Of a DNA stretch of 64,000 nt, positions 8,696 to 16,737 are shown piece after piece (position 1 is the first letter of the stretch; every line of letters begins with the position of its first letter). The stretch spans positions 496,001-560,000 of the forward strand of contig NZ_BMHP01000002.1 in NCBI RefSeq assembly GCF_014641075.1, read 5' to 3'. Made by a program: the position numbers and the translations under genes. The stretch comes from Paenibacillus nasutitermitis (lineage in GTDB: Bacteria; Bacillota; Bacilli; Paenibacillales; Paenibacillaceae). The notes under the pieces are model-generated. The model did no database searches and had not been told where the DNA came from. It worked only from the letters and a program-made list of their open reading frames with translations.

Positions 8696-10093
8696 TTAAC
8701 CCCCTTCGTTCTCCGCTGTATTCGAAGCTTGAAGACTCGAATCGAATGCAATCGGCAGATGAATTGTGAATGTCGAGCCTTGTTCCGGTTCACTTTCCAC
8801 ATCAATCGTTCCTCCATGCGCTTCCACGAGCGCATGAACAATACTGAGGCCGACACCAAGGCCTCCGCTTTCCCGGGAACGGGATTTGTCCGCCCGATAA
8901 AACCGGTTGAAGATATAGGGCAGATCCTCAGCGGAAATGCCGATTCCTTTATCGGAGCAACGGATGACAGTCTCATGATCTTCGGTCGTTAATGCAAGCT
9001 CGATGATGCCTCCGGAAGGCGTATATTTAATCGCATTGGAAATCACATTGGATAGGACTTGAATCATCAAATCCGGATCCACTTCGGCATAGCAGGGAAA
9101 ATAGACCGGCTGCATCTTAAACGCAATATGCTTGTCCTGGGCCAGAAATAAAAAACCTTCATGCACGCCTTTCAGCAGCTGCGCCATGTCGATCCGCTGC
9201 ACATTCAATGTGAAACGTGCGCCCTCGGCTTCCGACAGTTTTTCGACATCTTTAACAAGACGTGATAATCGGTCGATTTCGGCATAGATCAGATTCATAT
9301 TGTTTTCCGTTAGCGGATAGATGCCGTCAATCATCGCTTCCAAACGCGACAGTACCGATGTAAGCGGGGTCCGAAGCTCATGCGTCAAATCCTGCATCAG
9401 CTGCTTCCGCCACTTCTCCTGCTGCTTGAATTCCGACAGCAAATAGTTGACCGCCTGAGCGAATTGGGCCTGCTCGAACGTACCGCCGACCGGCATGAAT
9501 GTCCCCAAATCGCCATTCATAATCAGCTGTGCCTGTTTCGCATTTTTCCGAAGCGGGCTCGAGATTCGAAGAGATAACCATAAACAGATGACGAGCGACA
9601 GCATCAGCAAGACGATAAATACAAGTCCGGCTATATTCTTGGCTTTATAGTTCAACTTCGTGAAATAGGGAAAATAGTTATCTTTACTCAAGTCATACGT
9701 TGCCGTCAGCTTACCGCCAAGCTCACCTTCAATTACCATAGGAAGCTCGACGACGTAAGGCACGGCCGCCGGTTCCTGGCTGCCGCTTGTGTCTATCCAC
9801 ACCCTCTGACCGGCCGGATCGGCATACTTCACTGATACGGCGTATTGTCTGGATAAGCTGTTGATCCACCTGATCCGTTCTTCATTAAGCGGTTTACTCA
9901 TGATGTTATCGTGAATAACGAATGCCAGCTTCAGGCTCTGATCATCCAAATAGGAGGTTTTGTAATGAATAAGCAGCCGGTCCCATGAACTGATATAGAT
10001 AACGTACATCGTTGTCAGCATCACGGAGGAAACCAGGAAAAGGCAAATGAAATAAACCGGCGCTGATTTCTTCAACCAGACCGGCAGCCTCAT
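8696..10093 (-). CDS. membrane sensor histidine kinase
   Basis: 465-residue class I histidine kinase. Membrane segment 1 spans about residues 12-35, an extracytoplasmic sensing region about 36-152, and segment 2 about 153-176. A HAMP linker follows, then the HisKA box DLTHELRTP with the phospho-acceptor His near 238. The ATPase domain has NVISNAIKYTP (N box), DKGIGI (G1) and GLGVGLSI (G2). It overlaps the response regulator gene by four bases, so the pair is translated together. The signal is unknown. Its domain order resembles BaeS/PhoR-type sensors of envelope or antibiotic stress. Confidence 0.93.
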   Translation of the reverse strand: MRLPVWLKKSAPVYFICLFLVSSVMLTTMYVIYISSWDRLLIHYKTSYLDDQSLKLAFVIHDNIMSKPLNEERIRWINSLSRQYAVSVKYADPAGQRVWIDTSGSQEPAAVPYVVELPMVIEGELGGKLTATYDLSKDNYFPYFTKLNYKAKNIAGLVFIVLLMLSLVICLWLSLRISSPLRKNAKQAQLIMNGDLGTFMPVGGTFEQAQFAQAVNYLLSEFKQQEKWRKQLMQDLTHELRTPLTSVLSRLEAMIDGIYPLTENNMNLIYAEIDRLSRLVKDVEKLSEAEGARFTLNVQRIDMAQLLKGVHEGFLFLAQDKHIAFKMQPVYFPCYAEVDPDLMIQVLSNVISNAIKYTPSGGIIELALTTEDHETVIRCSDKGIGISAEDLPYIFNRFYRADKSRSRESGGLGVGLSIVHALVEAHGGTIDVESEPEQGSTFTIHLPIAFDSSLQASNTAENEGG

Positions 10094-10791
10094 CCTTCAT
10101 CATCCGGAAAAAAATTAAATTTGTATCCCGCTCCGACCTTCGTCGAAATATAGACGGGATTTTTGGGGTCCTCCTCGATTTTGCGGCGAATGTTCTTTAT
10201 ATGCGCGTCCATTGTACGGTCGTCGCCGATGTAACGGTAACCTTGAACCTCATATGACAAATCATGCCGGTTGTACAGTTTGCCGGGATTTCTGGTCAAG
10301 ATATTCATAATCTTAAATTCGGTTAACGTTAAATTGACCGGCCGCCCGTCGATAATGGCCTCTTTGGATTCGAAATAAACAATGAGGCGTCCCCCATTAA
10401 ACTTCTGCGTGGTTTTGCTGCCTGTCGTGATTAGCTGCATCCTGCGCTGAAGTGCATATATGCGGGCGACCACTTCCTTCATGCGAAAAGGTTTCGTTAT
10501 ATAATCGTCAGCCCCTAAATTCAATCCATTTATGGTATCGTTTTCATTCGCCTTCGAAGTAAGCATGATCAGCGGCAAATTGGAGACCTGCCGAATGCTT
10601 CTGCATACCTCTTCCCCCGAAATACCGGGCAGCATCAAATCCAGCACAACCATATCCAATCGGGTCGTCCGCACTTTCTCCAGTGCGTCTATTCCGTCTG
10701 TGGAAGTATGTACCCTCCAGCCTTCGTTAATAAAATAGGATTGCAGCACTTCCAGGATCGGCGTCTCGTCCTCCACTATCAAAATATCCAT
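10090..10791 (-). CDS. OmpR/PhoB-family response regulator
   Basis: Receiver domain (acidic pocket EDE at 7-9, phospho-acceptor Asp 51 in VVLDLMLPG, Lys in ITKPF) followed by a winged-helix DNA-binding domain (about residues 135-230, ending in YISTKVGAGYKF). I place the start at the ATG at 10791, giving 233 residues with MDILIVEDE at the N-terminus and a G-rich ribosome binding site just upstream. A frame extends a further 54 codons upstream to 10953, but that extension resembles nothing in the family. It is the first gene of a three-gene operon with the kinase and the membrane protein. Confidence 0.93.
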   Translation of the reverse strand: MDILIVEDETPILEVLQSYFINEGWRVHTSTDGIDALEKVRTTRLDMVVLDLMLPGISGEEVCRSIRQVSNLPLIMLTSKANENDTINGLNLGADDYITKPFRMKEVVARIYALQRRMQLITTGSKTTQKFNGGRLIVYFESKEAIIDGRPVNLTLTEFKIMNILTRNPGKLYNRHDLSYEVQGYRYIGDDRTMDAHIKNIRRKIEEDPKNPVYISTKVGAGYKFNFFPDDEG

Positions 10792-10914
10792 ACCATTCCC
10801 CCGTTCCCTAAAATCTTGCCCAGCCTTCCCCGTTTCCTCGGCTTTCCGCCTGCAAACTGGATTGATGGGCTGTATTGTATTGTACCAGCTTGGAGAATTC
10901 CTGGAAATAGGACT

Positions 10915-10949
10915 AAGCCCTGCCCCTCTGTAATGGAGGGGCAGGGCTT
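10915..10949 (-). terminator. strong hairpin after the carboxylesterase gene
   Basis: Perfect 14-bp inverted repeat (AAGCCCTGCCCCTC / GAGGGGCAGGGCTT) with a 7-base loop, 25 bases past the stop of the esterase gene and ahead of the response regulator. There is no clear U-run on either strand, so termination efficiency is uncertain. Confidence 0.6.
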
Positions 10950-10973
10950 GCAATTAAAGAAGTGCAGAATAAG

Positions 10974-11588
10974 TTATTTTTGAGCGGCGTTCTGTTTAAA
11001 CCACACCGCCGCGGCATCCGCCTCGGTTGCCGTAAGCTGATGCCCGGCGCGCTCCCAATGCAGTGTAACGGAAGCACCGGCACCGCTCAGCAGCTCCTGG
11101 AGCTCCTCCGTTTCACTTGGAGGGCAAATTGGATCATTGCTTCCCGCACCGATAAATACTTTTGTTCCCGCAAGCGGCGGCAGCGTAATATCCCGCAAGG
11201 GAACCATGGGATGATGAAGAATGGCTCCCTTGAATAAATCCGCGTAATGGAACAACAGACTCCCAATAATATTCGCTCCATTGGAATAACCGACAGCGAT
11301 CCAATTATTCCGGTCCAGATCATATTGCTCCGCTGCCTGTTCCAGGAATGCCTTAACCTCCTGCGTCCGGAATTTCAAATCTTCGATGTCGAATACGCCT
11401 TCCGCCAACCGTCTGAAGAAGCGTGGCATTCCGTTCTCCAGCACATTCCCCCGTAAACTTAGCACCGCTGATTCGGGAGAAATGCGCCTGGCGAGCGGAA
11501 TCAAGTCGCGCTCGTTACCTCCCGTCCCATGAAACAATATCAGTGCCGGCGCGTCCTTAAGCGTGCCTTGCTCGAATAGATGCTTCAT
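10974..11588 (-). CDS. mhqD: alpha/beta hydrolase, MhqD-like carboxylesterase
   Basis: 204-residue small carboxylesterase/phospholipase-type hydrolase. The oxyanion segment FHGTGGNERDL (about 19-29), nucleophile Ser 102 in GYSNGAN, acid Asp in GSNDPICP and His in RAGHQLT are all present. In B. subtilis MhqD is induced by methylhydroquinone and catechol together with ring-cleaving dioxygenases. Here the gene overlaps the dioxygenase gene by four bases, which supports the same pairing. The physiological ester substrate is not known. The assignment to MhqD rests on sequence character plus context. Confidence 0.82.
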   Translation of the reverse strand: MKHLFEQGTLKDAPALILFHGTGGNERDLIPLARRISPESAVLSLRGNVLENGMPRFFRRLAEGVFDIEDLKFRTQEVKAFLEQAAEQYDLDRNNWIAVGYSNGANIIGSLLFHYADLFKGAILHHPMVPLRDITLPPLAGTKVFIGAGSNDPICPPSETEELQELLSGAGASVTLHWERAGHQLTATEADAAAVWFKQNAAQK

Positions 11589-12538
11589 TGACCCTTCACC
11601 TCCGGCTCTCTAACCTCAATAGGCAGCAGATTTGCTTCAATAAGGGCTCGTTTGGGCTCAAGCCAGGCTGGTAGCATCAGTTGCTGTCCCAATGCATCGG
11701 CTGGTTCATCGTTGGCAAAGCCGGGCGGATCCGTGGCGATCTCAAACAGGATGCCCCCGCTTTCGCGGAAATATATCGCGTTAAAGTATTGGCGGTCAAT
11801 AATTCCGGTCGGTTGGTAGCCATGGCCTGCAACTGCCTGCTGCCACTGCTCGTGCTCGGCAAAATCAGCCGCACGCCAGGCGATATGATGGACGGTTCCC
11901 GCCCCGCCTGCTCCCCATTCCATGCTGCTGCCGGGAATATCGATCACATTGCCGGAGTCGCCAGAAGCTACATAACGCACATATCCGGCATCTTCGGCAG
12001 ATTTTGTCAGGCCAAGGACTTGCTCAAGAACCTCCATCGTTTTGGCCGCGTTCGTACTGAACAAAACGGCGCCGCCGAAGCCTTTAATAGCTTTGTCCGC
12101 CGGGATTCCTCCGAATGTCCATTGGCTTGGCGCTCCTTCATCGCGTTCAACGAGCTCCAGACGCATTCCTTCATGATCGGAGAATTGCAGGAAGGTTTCG
12201 CCGAACCGCTCTGCTTTTGACGTATCGATCCGGAAGCTTGCCAGACGCTCCTCCCAGAAACCGAGCGCTCCGACAGGTACCGCAAAGGTCGTGATGCCAA
12301 CCTGCCCGCCCCCGATGCGGCCCTTGCGCGATTCCGGCCAAGGGAAGAAGGTAATGATGGTACCCGGGCTTCCCGCCTCATTGCCGAAGTAAAGATGATA
12401 TACTTCCGGAGCATCGAAGTTGATTGTTTTTTTGACCAGTTTCAATCCGAGAACACCGGCATAGAAATCTACATTTTCCTGAGGGTTGCGGGCAAAAGCC
12501 GTAATGTGGTGAATACCGGTTGTTTGCAAAGACATCAT
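11585..12538 (-). CDS. mhqO: ring-cleaving dioxygenase of the MhqO/VOC family
   Basis: 317 residues made of two vicinal-oxygen-chelate (glyoxalase-like) repeats. Candidate metal ligands are the His in TGIHHITAF near the N-terminus, the His in GTVHHIAWR (about residue 217) and the Glu in LFEIATDPPG (about 268). In the family these bind Fe(II) for extradiol cleavage or hydroquinone detoxification. I chose the ATG at 12538, which has AAGGAG six bases upstream; the upstream extension of the frame is not family-like. The gene is coupled to the esterase downstream and lies in a set with a DoxX protein and a MarR regulator. Confidence 0.87.
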   Translation of the reverse strand: MMSLQTTGIHHITAFARNPQENVDFYAGVLGLKLVKKTINFDAPEVYHLYFGNEAGSPGTIITFFPWPESRKGRIGGGQVGITTFAVPVGALGFWEERLASFRIDTSKAERFGETFLQFSDHEGMRLELVERDEGAPSQWTFGGIPADKAIKGFGGAVLFSTNAAKTMEVLEQVLGLTKSAEDAGYVRYVASGDSGNVIDIPGSSMEWGAGGAGTVHHIAWRAADFAEHEQWQQAVAGHGYQPTGIIDRQYFNAIYFRESGGILFEIATDPPGFANDEPADALGQQLMLPAWLEPKRALIEANLLPIEVREPEVKGQ

Positions 12539-12626
12539 GAACAGCTCCTTTTTTTCGAATGATGTACGAACAGTCCTTGTTACATGGTTTCTATCGATCA
12601 ACCCCACGTGTCCGGTTGGTTTGGAT

Positions 12627-12670
12627 GGGGCAACATTCAAAGGGAAACGATTGTCCCTTTAATGTTCCCC
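12627..12670. terminator. long bulged hairpin between the DoxX and dioxygenase genes
   Basis: Arms GGGG-AACATT-AAAGGGA and their complement pair over 17 bp, with two single bulged C residues and an 8-base loop. It lies 49 bases past the DoxX stop and about 90 bases before the dioxygenase start, without a U-run. It could attenuate read-through or act as an mRNA processing element. Confidence 0.5.
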
Positions 12671-12718
12671 AATTCCCGGCAAGCTTCCCTGTCGTCCTGT
12701 TGTTATCGAGGATCAAAC

Positions 12719-13120
12719 TTAATTAAACAAAGCGGCATCGATGGAATAAGGTCCTGCACCGATCAGCGAGACGGCAACCGCGACTGCAATCAGCACGAGC
12801 GGGTATTCATAACCGTTAGCCGTTGCCCAGACACCATTCTTTCCGTGTACGGTAATAATAGCTCCCAGCATTGCAAGAACAATCAGAACGCCTGCGACCG
12901 GTGTAAGCAGACCCAAGGCAAGCAGCAGACCGCCGACAAGCTCCATCAACCCAGCCAAAACTGCAATCAGAACGCCGGGCTTGATGCCGATCGATTCCAT
13001 CCACCCGCCGGTTCCTTTCGGTCCGTAACCGCCAAACCAGCCAAAAAGCTTCTGGGCTCCGTGCCCCACAAACAATAATCCCACGATCAAACGAACCACT
13101 AACAAACCAACTGCTGTCAT
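12719..13120 (-). CDS. mhqP: DoxX-family membrane protein (MhqP/CatD-like)
   Basis: 133-residue protein with four predicted membrane helices. It carries the family hallmark GHGAQKLFGWFGG in the first loop (about residues 18-30) and GGWMESIG after it. In B. subtilis, DoxX proteins MhqP and CatD are encoded beside ring-cleaving dioxygenases and protect against quinones and catechol, possibly by quinone reduction at the membrane; their chemistry is not settled. Here the gene directly follows a MarR regulator and has its own promoter and operator-like palindrome at 13154-13194. The start at 13120 has GGAGGATG just upstream. Confidence 0.85.
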   Translation of the reverse strand: MTAVGLLVVRLIVGLLFVGHGAQKLFGWFGGYGPKGTGGWMESIGIKPGVLIAVLAGLMELVGGLLLALGLLTPVAGVLIVLAMLGAIITVHGKNGVWATANGYEYPLVLIAVAVAVSLIGAGPYSIDAALFN

Positions 13121-13153
13121 AAATAATCATCCTCCAAATAGTTTTATTTTAAT

Positions 13154-13171
13154 AATCTTCAATTTAAGATA
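13154..13171. promoter_or_regulatory. MhqR-like operator in the DoxX promoter
   Basis: Imperfect palindrome AATCTTCAATTTAAGATA (7 of 9 positions pair). It resembles the B. subtilis MhqR box (TATCTCGAATTCGAGATA, from memory) and the second copy at 13682-13699. It covers the -10 hexamer of the DoxX promoter, so repression by occlusion is expected. Confidence 0.65.
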
Positions 13172-13194
13172 TAAGACAGAATAATTGCCGTCAA
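13166..13194 (-). promoter_or_regulatory. sigma-A-like promoter of the DoxX gene
   Basis: On the minus strand: TTGACG (13189-13194), a 17-base spacer, then TATCTT (13166-13171). The -10 lies inside the palindrome at 13154-13171, the same layout as at the MarR gene promoter. Confidence 0.65.
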
Positions 13195-13199
13195 AGCGA

Positions 13200-13646
13200 T
13201 CATTCCAGTGCGCCTTTCCCTAATTTCTTAATCATTTCGGTTGTTTCCAACTTCTCCTCCAACGACAAAGCCTTCATTAAGGAATGAATCGTTTCCGCAT
13301 GTTTGGGAAAAATATGATCAAACAGCTTCTTTCCCGAATCCGATATTTCCGCATAGATGACTCTTCTGTCAGAGCTGCACGGAACGCGCCGGATCAGCGC
13401 TTTAATCTCCAGCTTGTCGATATTGTAGGTCATGCTCCCACTCGTAATCAGGATCTTCTCCCCGATCTGCTGCAGGGGAATTTTTCCTTTCGTATACAAT
13501 ACTTCCAAAATCGTGAATTCAGACGGTGACAGATCAAATTTTCTCATATCCTTCACCGCCCGGTCCATAATAGCCCTGTAGGCTTTGGACAGGACTACAA
13601 ACAGCTTCAGTGATGCCTGATGCTCCTCATCCAGCTTTCCGGTCAT
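13200..13646 (-). CDS. mhqR: MarR-family regulator, probable MhqR
   Basis: 148-residue winged-helix regulator: helices about 15-35, recognition region near 55-85 (LQQIGEKILITSGSMTYNIDKLE) and the wing DRRVIYAEIS (about 92-102). The SGSMTYNIDKLE recognition helix resembles that of Bacillus MhqR, which represses quinone-detoxification genes. A Cys in VPCSSDRR precedes the wing and could sense electrophiles, though this is inference. Its promoter carries a palindrome over the -10, predicting autoregulation, and a second copy stands before the DoxX gene. The neighbours are exactly the expected targets. Confidence 0.85.
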   Translation of the reverse strand: MTGKLDEEHQASLKLFVVLSKAYRAIMDRAVKDMRKFDLSPSEFTILEVLYTKGKIPLQQIGEKILITSGSMTYNIDKLEIKALIRRVPCSSDRRVIYAEISDSGKKLFDHIFPKHAETIHSLMKALSLEEKLETTEMIKKLGKGALE

Positions 13647-13681
13647 TGTTCACCTCGCCTCCCTAATATCTTGCATTTAAT

Positions 13682-13699
13682 TATCTTGAATTAAAGATA
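13682..13699. promoter_or_regulatory. MhqR-like operator at the MarR gene (autoregulation)
   Basis: TATCTTGAATTAAAGATA: 8 of 9 positions pair in this 18-bp palindrome. It covers the -10 of the MarR promoter and shares the ATCTT/AAGAT arms with the copy at 13154-13171. Confidence 0.7.
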
Positions 13700-13722
13700 T
13701 ATGATTTTCAGACTTCTGTCAA
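13694..13722 (-). promoter_or_regulatory. sigma-A-like promoter of the MarR gene
   Basis: Minus strand TTGACA (13717-13722), a 17-base spacer, then TATCTT (13694-13699). The perfect -35 and correct spacing support it; the -10 overlaps the operator palindrome. Confidence 0.7.
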
Positions 13723-13826
13723 CTGGTTTTTGAAAATCATTTTACATTCGATTCAGGAACAGTAGATCCAAACCAACAGAGATACTTTTTTGTAGGAGTC
13801 TTTTCTTTCCCCGGTGCAATTTTTTG

Positions 13827-13855
13827 TTGTACATGCAATAATTTTGGTATAAGAT
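13827..13855 (+). promoter_or_regulatory. possible promoter of the metal importer operon
   Basis: TTGTAC (13827-13832), 17 bases, TAAGAT (13850-13855). The surrounding stretch 13842-13871 has TTTTG/CAAAA outer arms and an ATAATATTAT core, so a metalloregulator site (MntR or Zur) could lie here. It does not match a consensus I can state with confidence. Confidence 0.35.
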
Positions 13856-14034
13856 AATATTATAGTCAAAAGGAAACAAATCGATCCGGCATTTTTTTTG
13901 AATCAAAAGTTGCCCTCGGTCAAATTATTTGTAGAAAGGAAAGTTGGCCGCTGTATAAGCTGGCTCCTCTATTCATTACTGCGCAACCAAACAAGAAATG
14001 AACAGGATCAATCCATTCCAAAAGGAGTCTAAAG

Positions 14035-15006
14035 ATGAAAAAAATGATAAATCCCCGATTAAAACGGGCCCTTCAACGATTGTTTCTTGCAATGCTGGCA
14101 TTATTCGTGTTTACCCTCATTTCTGCTTGCGGCAGTCCCGATTCAAACACAACCCAAGGCAATGAGAACGGCAAGTTGAGCGTCACGACAACTATCGGCA
14201 TGATTACCGATATCGTCCGGCAGGTGGGCGGCGATCATGTTGAAGTCACCGGACTGATGAAATCCGGCGTCGATCCTCATTTGTATAAAGCGTCCCAAGG
14301 GGATATCAATAAGCTCGACAGAGCGGACATTGTGTTCTATAACGGCTTGCATCTGGAGGGGAAAATGACGGAAATCCTGGAGAAAATGGCTAAGAAACGA
14401 ACTATTGTCGCCGTTTCGGACGGCATCGACCGCTCTAAATTGCGAAACGGCGATCAAACCGGCACGGAATACGATCCGCATATCTGGTTCGATGTCAGCC
14501 ATTGGATGAGCGCAACGAAATCGGTCCGGGATACCCTTATCAAACATGATCCCGCACATGAAGCGCAATACCGTTCCAATGCGGAGAATTATCTCCGTCA
14601 ATTGGAGGAGCTCCACCAAGAGACAGCCGATAAAATCAGCTCCATTCCGGAAGAAGGGCGCGTACTCGTCACGGCACATGACGCATTTGGTTATTTCGGA
14701 GATGCCTACAATATCAAGGTTATGGGACTTCAGGGCATCAGTACCGCTTCCGAGCCCGGCACCAAGGATGTCACCGATCTGCGCGATTATCTGGTAGCCA
14801 ACCAGATCAAAGCTGTGTTCATTGAGTCCAGCGTCTCACGCAAGGCAATAGACGCCGTTATTGAAGGTGCACGCAAGAAAGGCCATCAAATCCATAACGG
14901 TGGCGAGCTCTACTCCGATGCGATGGGCGCGGAAGGCACGGTGGAAGGCACCTATATCGGCATGGTCCGGCATAATGTAGATACAATTGTTTCTGCACTT
15001 CAATAA
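14035..15006 (+). CDS. mntA: Mn/Zn ABC transporter substrate-binding lipoprotein
   Basis: 323-residue cluster A-I metal-binding protein. It has a lipoprotein signal with LISAC (Cys about residue 32). Metal ligands expected for the PsaA/ZnuA family are visible: His in GVDPHLYKAS, His in YDPHIWFDV, Glu in FIESSVS and Asp in GELYSDAMG. The absence of a long His-rich loop favours manganese or mixed specificity over ZnuA-type zinc uptake; this is inference. AAAGGAG lies seven bases before the ATG. It heads a four-gene plus-strand operon with ATPase and two permeases. Confidence 0.88.
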   Translation: MKKMINPRLKRALQRLFLAMLALFVFTLISACGSPDSNTTQGNENGKLSVTTTIGMITDIVRQVGGDHVEVTGLMKSGVDPHLYKASQGDINKLDRADIVFYNGLHLEGKMTEILEKMAKKRTIVAVSDGIDRSKLRNGDQTGTEYDPHIWFDVSHWMSATKSVRDTLIKHDPAHEAQYRSNAENYLRQLEELHQETADKISSIPEEGRVLVTAHDAFGYFGDAYNIKVMGLQGISTASEPGTKDVTDLRDYLVANQIKAVFIESSVSRKAIDAVIEGARKKGHQIHNGGELYSDAMGAEGTVEGTYIGMVRHNVDTIVSALQ

Positions 15007-15031
15007 TTAAAGTAAAGGAGAACTGCGAACG

Positions 15032-15796
15032 ATGCATACCCTACCGCTTACCATTCAAAATATGACTGTCGCCTATCAGAAAAAACCTGTTCTCAGAAGT
15101 ATTTCATTTGAGGTCTCCGAAGGAGGCCTGGTCGGTATTGTAGGCCCCAATGGGGCCGGCAAATCCACCTTGATTAAGGCCGCACTGGGGCTGATCCCCC
15201 GCTTAAGCGGGGACGTTGCCATCTATGGCAAACCTTATTCGCAGCAGCGCAGGCTCGTTGGCTATGTACCCCAACGGGGTTCTGTCGATTGGGATTTCCC
15301 GACGAATGCGCTGGATGTCGTGATGATGGGTCGTTATGGGCATTTGGGATGGTTCAAGCGCCCAGGCAGAGCAGAGAAACAGCTTGCTATGGAATGTCTC
15401 GCGAAGGTCGATATGACCGATTTTGCCGGCAGGCAGATCAGCCAGCTTTCCGGAGGGCAGCAGCAGCGTGTGTTCCTGGCAAGGGCGCTGGCGCAGGACG
15501 CGAGTCTGTATTTCATGGATGAGCCGTTCGTAGGGGTTGATGCCGCTACCGAGCAGGCGATCATCACACTGCTGAACGAGCTGAAGAATCAGGGTAAAAC
15601 CGTATTGGTTGTCCATCATGATCTGGCGACTGTGAAGGAGTATTTTGATTCTGTTATGCTTTTGAACGAGCAGATAATCGCTTATGGACCGGTTGAGGAA
15701 ACTTTTACAGCCGATATGCTTCAAAAAACCTATGGCGGACGGTTAACCATGCTGAAGCAGGACGATGAGCCCGCACTTATGCTGAATCTGAGGTGA
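15032..15796 (+). CDS. mntB: Mn/Zn ABC transporter ATP-binding protein
   Basis: 254-residue ATPase with Walker A GPNGAGKST, Q-loop in GYVPQRG, signature LSGGQQQR, Walker B LYFMDEPF and the H-loop His in VVHHDL. The MDEPFVGVDAATE segment is typical of the MntB/ZnuC group. It powers metal import through the two permeases encoded next. A ribosome binding site (AAAGGAGAA) precedes the ATG 26 bases after the binding-protein stop. Confidence 0.92.
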   Translation: MHTLPLTIQNMTVAYQKKPVLRSISFEVSEGGLVGIVGPNGAGKSTLIKAALGLIPRLSGDVAIYGKPYSQQRRLVGYVPQRGSVDWDFPTNALDVVMMGRYGHLGWFKRPGRAEKQLAMECLAKVDMTDFAGRQISQLSGGQQQRVFLARALAQDASLYFMDEPFVGVDAATEQAIITLLNELKNQGKTVLVVHHDLATVKEYFDSVMLLNEQIIAYGPVEETFTADMLQKTYGGRLTMLKQDDEPALMLNLR

Positions 15797-15801
15797 ATGA
15801 T

Positions 15802-16737
15802 ATGCTGGACTGGTTTACGATATTCAAAGATCCCAACACCCAATGGATTCTGCTCGGCTGTATGCTGCTTGGCTTGGGCAGCGGTGTAATCGGCAGTTTT
15901 GCCTATTTGCGCAAGCAATCGCTGATGGGAGATGCCCTGTCGCATGCGGCACTTCCCGGAGTCTGCATCGCTTTTATGCTCAGCGGCTCGAAGTCCATTT
16001 TGTTTTTCCTGATCGGTGCCGCAGCCGCTGGCGTTATCGCTACATTTGGCATCAGCTATATTACCCGTCATACCCGGATCAAGCAGGATGCGGCTCTTGC
16101 AATTGTGCTTTCCGTTTTTTTCGGTCTCGGCATCGTTCTCTTGACCCGAATTCAGCATAGCGGCAGCGGCAACCAAAGCGGCTTGGACACGTTTCTGTTC
16201 GGTCAGGCCGCGTCCATGATGCGTTCCGACGTGATAACCATGACTGTGATCTCCTTTTCCTTAATCGCTATCTGCTCTTTATTGTTCAAAGAGTTCAAGC
16301 TGCTCAGCTTTGATCCCGATTTTGCCAGAGGGCTTGGATATCCTGTCGCTTTACTTGACCAGTTCCTCATGCTGCTCATCGTTGTAGCCGTCGTTGTGGG
16401 CATTCAAGCAGTTGGTGTTGTCTTGATGGCCGCCCTCCTCATCACCCCTGCCGTGTCCGCGCGGTATTGGACGGAGCGCCTGGGGGTCATGGTTTTCCTG
16501 GCAGGACTGTTCGGCGCTTTCAGCGGCTTGGCCGGCACATTCGTCAGTGCGAATGTCAATAAGCTGCCCACTGGGCCTTTGGTTGTTCTGGCAGCTACAC
16601 TACTGTTCGTCATTTCATTGTTGGCCGCTCCCCGCAGGGGAGTTATATCCAAGCTGTTGGTATTCATTTCCGCCCGCGGCAAAATAAGGCGCGAGGATGC
16701 TTCCCTTCGTGTGGAAGGGAGGAATACCTTCAAATGA
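15802..16737 (+). CDS. mntC: Mn/Zn ABC transporter permease 1
   Basis: Family 3 metal permease of about 311 residues with eight or nine hydrophobic segments. The family motif GDALSHAALPGV lies near residues 46-57 and a PAVSARYWTERLG segment near 214-227. I chose the ATG at 15802 because AGGTG sits six bases before it. A GTG at 15793 would add three residues and overlap the ATPase gene, but that GTG forms part of the ribosome binding site. It overlaps the second permease gene by four bases. Confidence 0.9.
   Translation: MLDWFTIFKDPNTQWILLGCMLLGLGSGVIGSFAYLRKQSLMGDALSHAALPGVCIAFMLSGSKSILFFLIGAAAAGVIATFGISYITRHTRIKQDAALAIVLSVFFGLGIVLLTRIQHSGSGNQSGLDTFLFGQAASMMRSDVITMTVISFSLIAICSLLFKEFKLLSFDPDFARGLGYPVALLDQFLMLLIVVAVVVGIQAVGVVLMAALLITPAVSARYWTERLGVMVFLAGLFGAFSGLAGTFVSANVNKLPTGPLVVLAATLLFVISLLAAPRRGVISKLLVFISARGKIRREDASLRVEGRNTFK

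Larger units (their letters stand above)
13647..14034. other. divergent intergenic region between the MarR gene and the metal importer
   Basis: 388 AT-rich bases with no gene seen. The left part holds the MarR promoter and operator (13682-13722). The middle holds a possible promoter for the metal importer (13827-13855). A poly-T stretch lies at about 13892-13899; I see no further structure. Confidence 0.6.

Noticed and set aside
10792..10953. 54-codon N-terminal extension of the OmpR-type regulator
   Set aside because: Response regulators begin directly with the receiver domain; the ATG at 10791 has a good ribosome binding site and the extension overlaps the hairpin at 10915-10949.
13842..13871. 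Metalloregulator (MntR/Zur) box before the metal importer
   Set aside because: The AT-rich partial palindrome does not fit a consensus I can state; kept only as a remark with the promoter.
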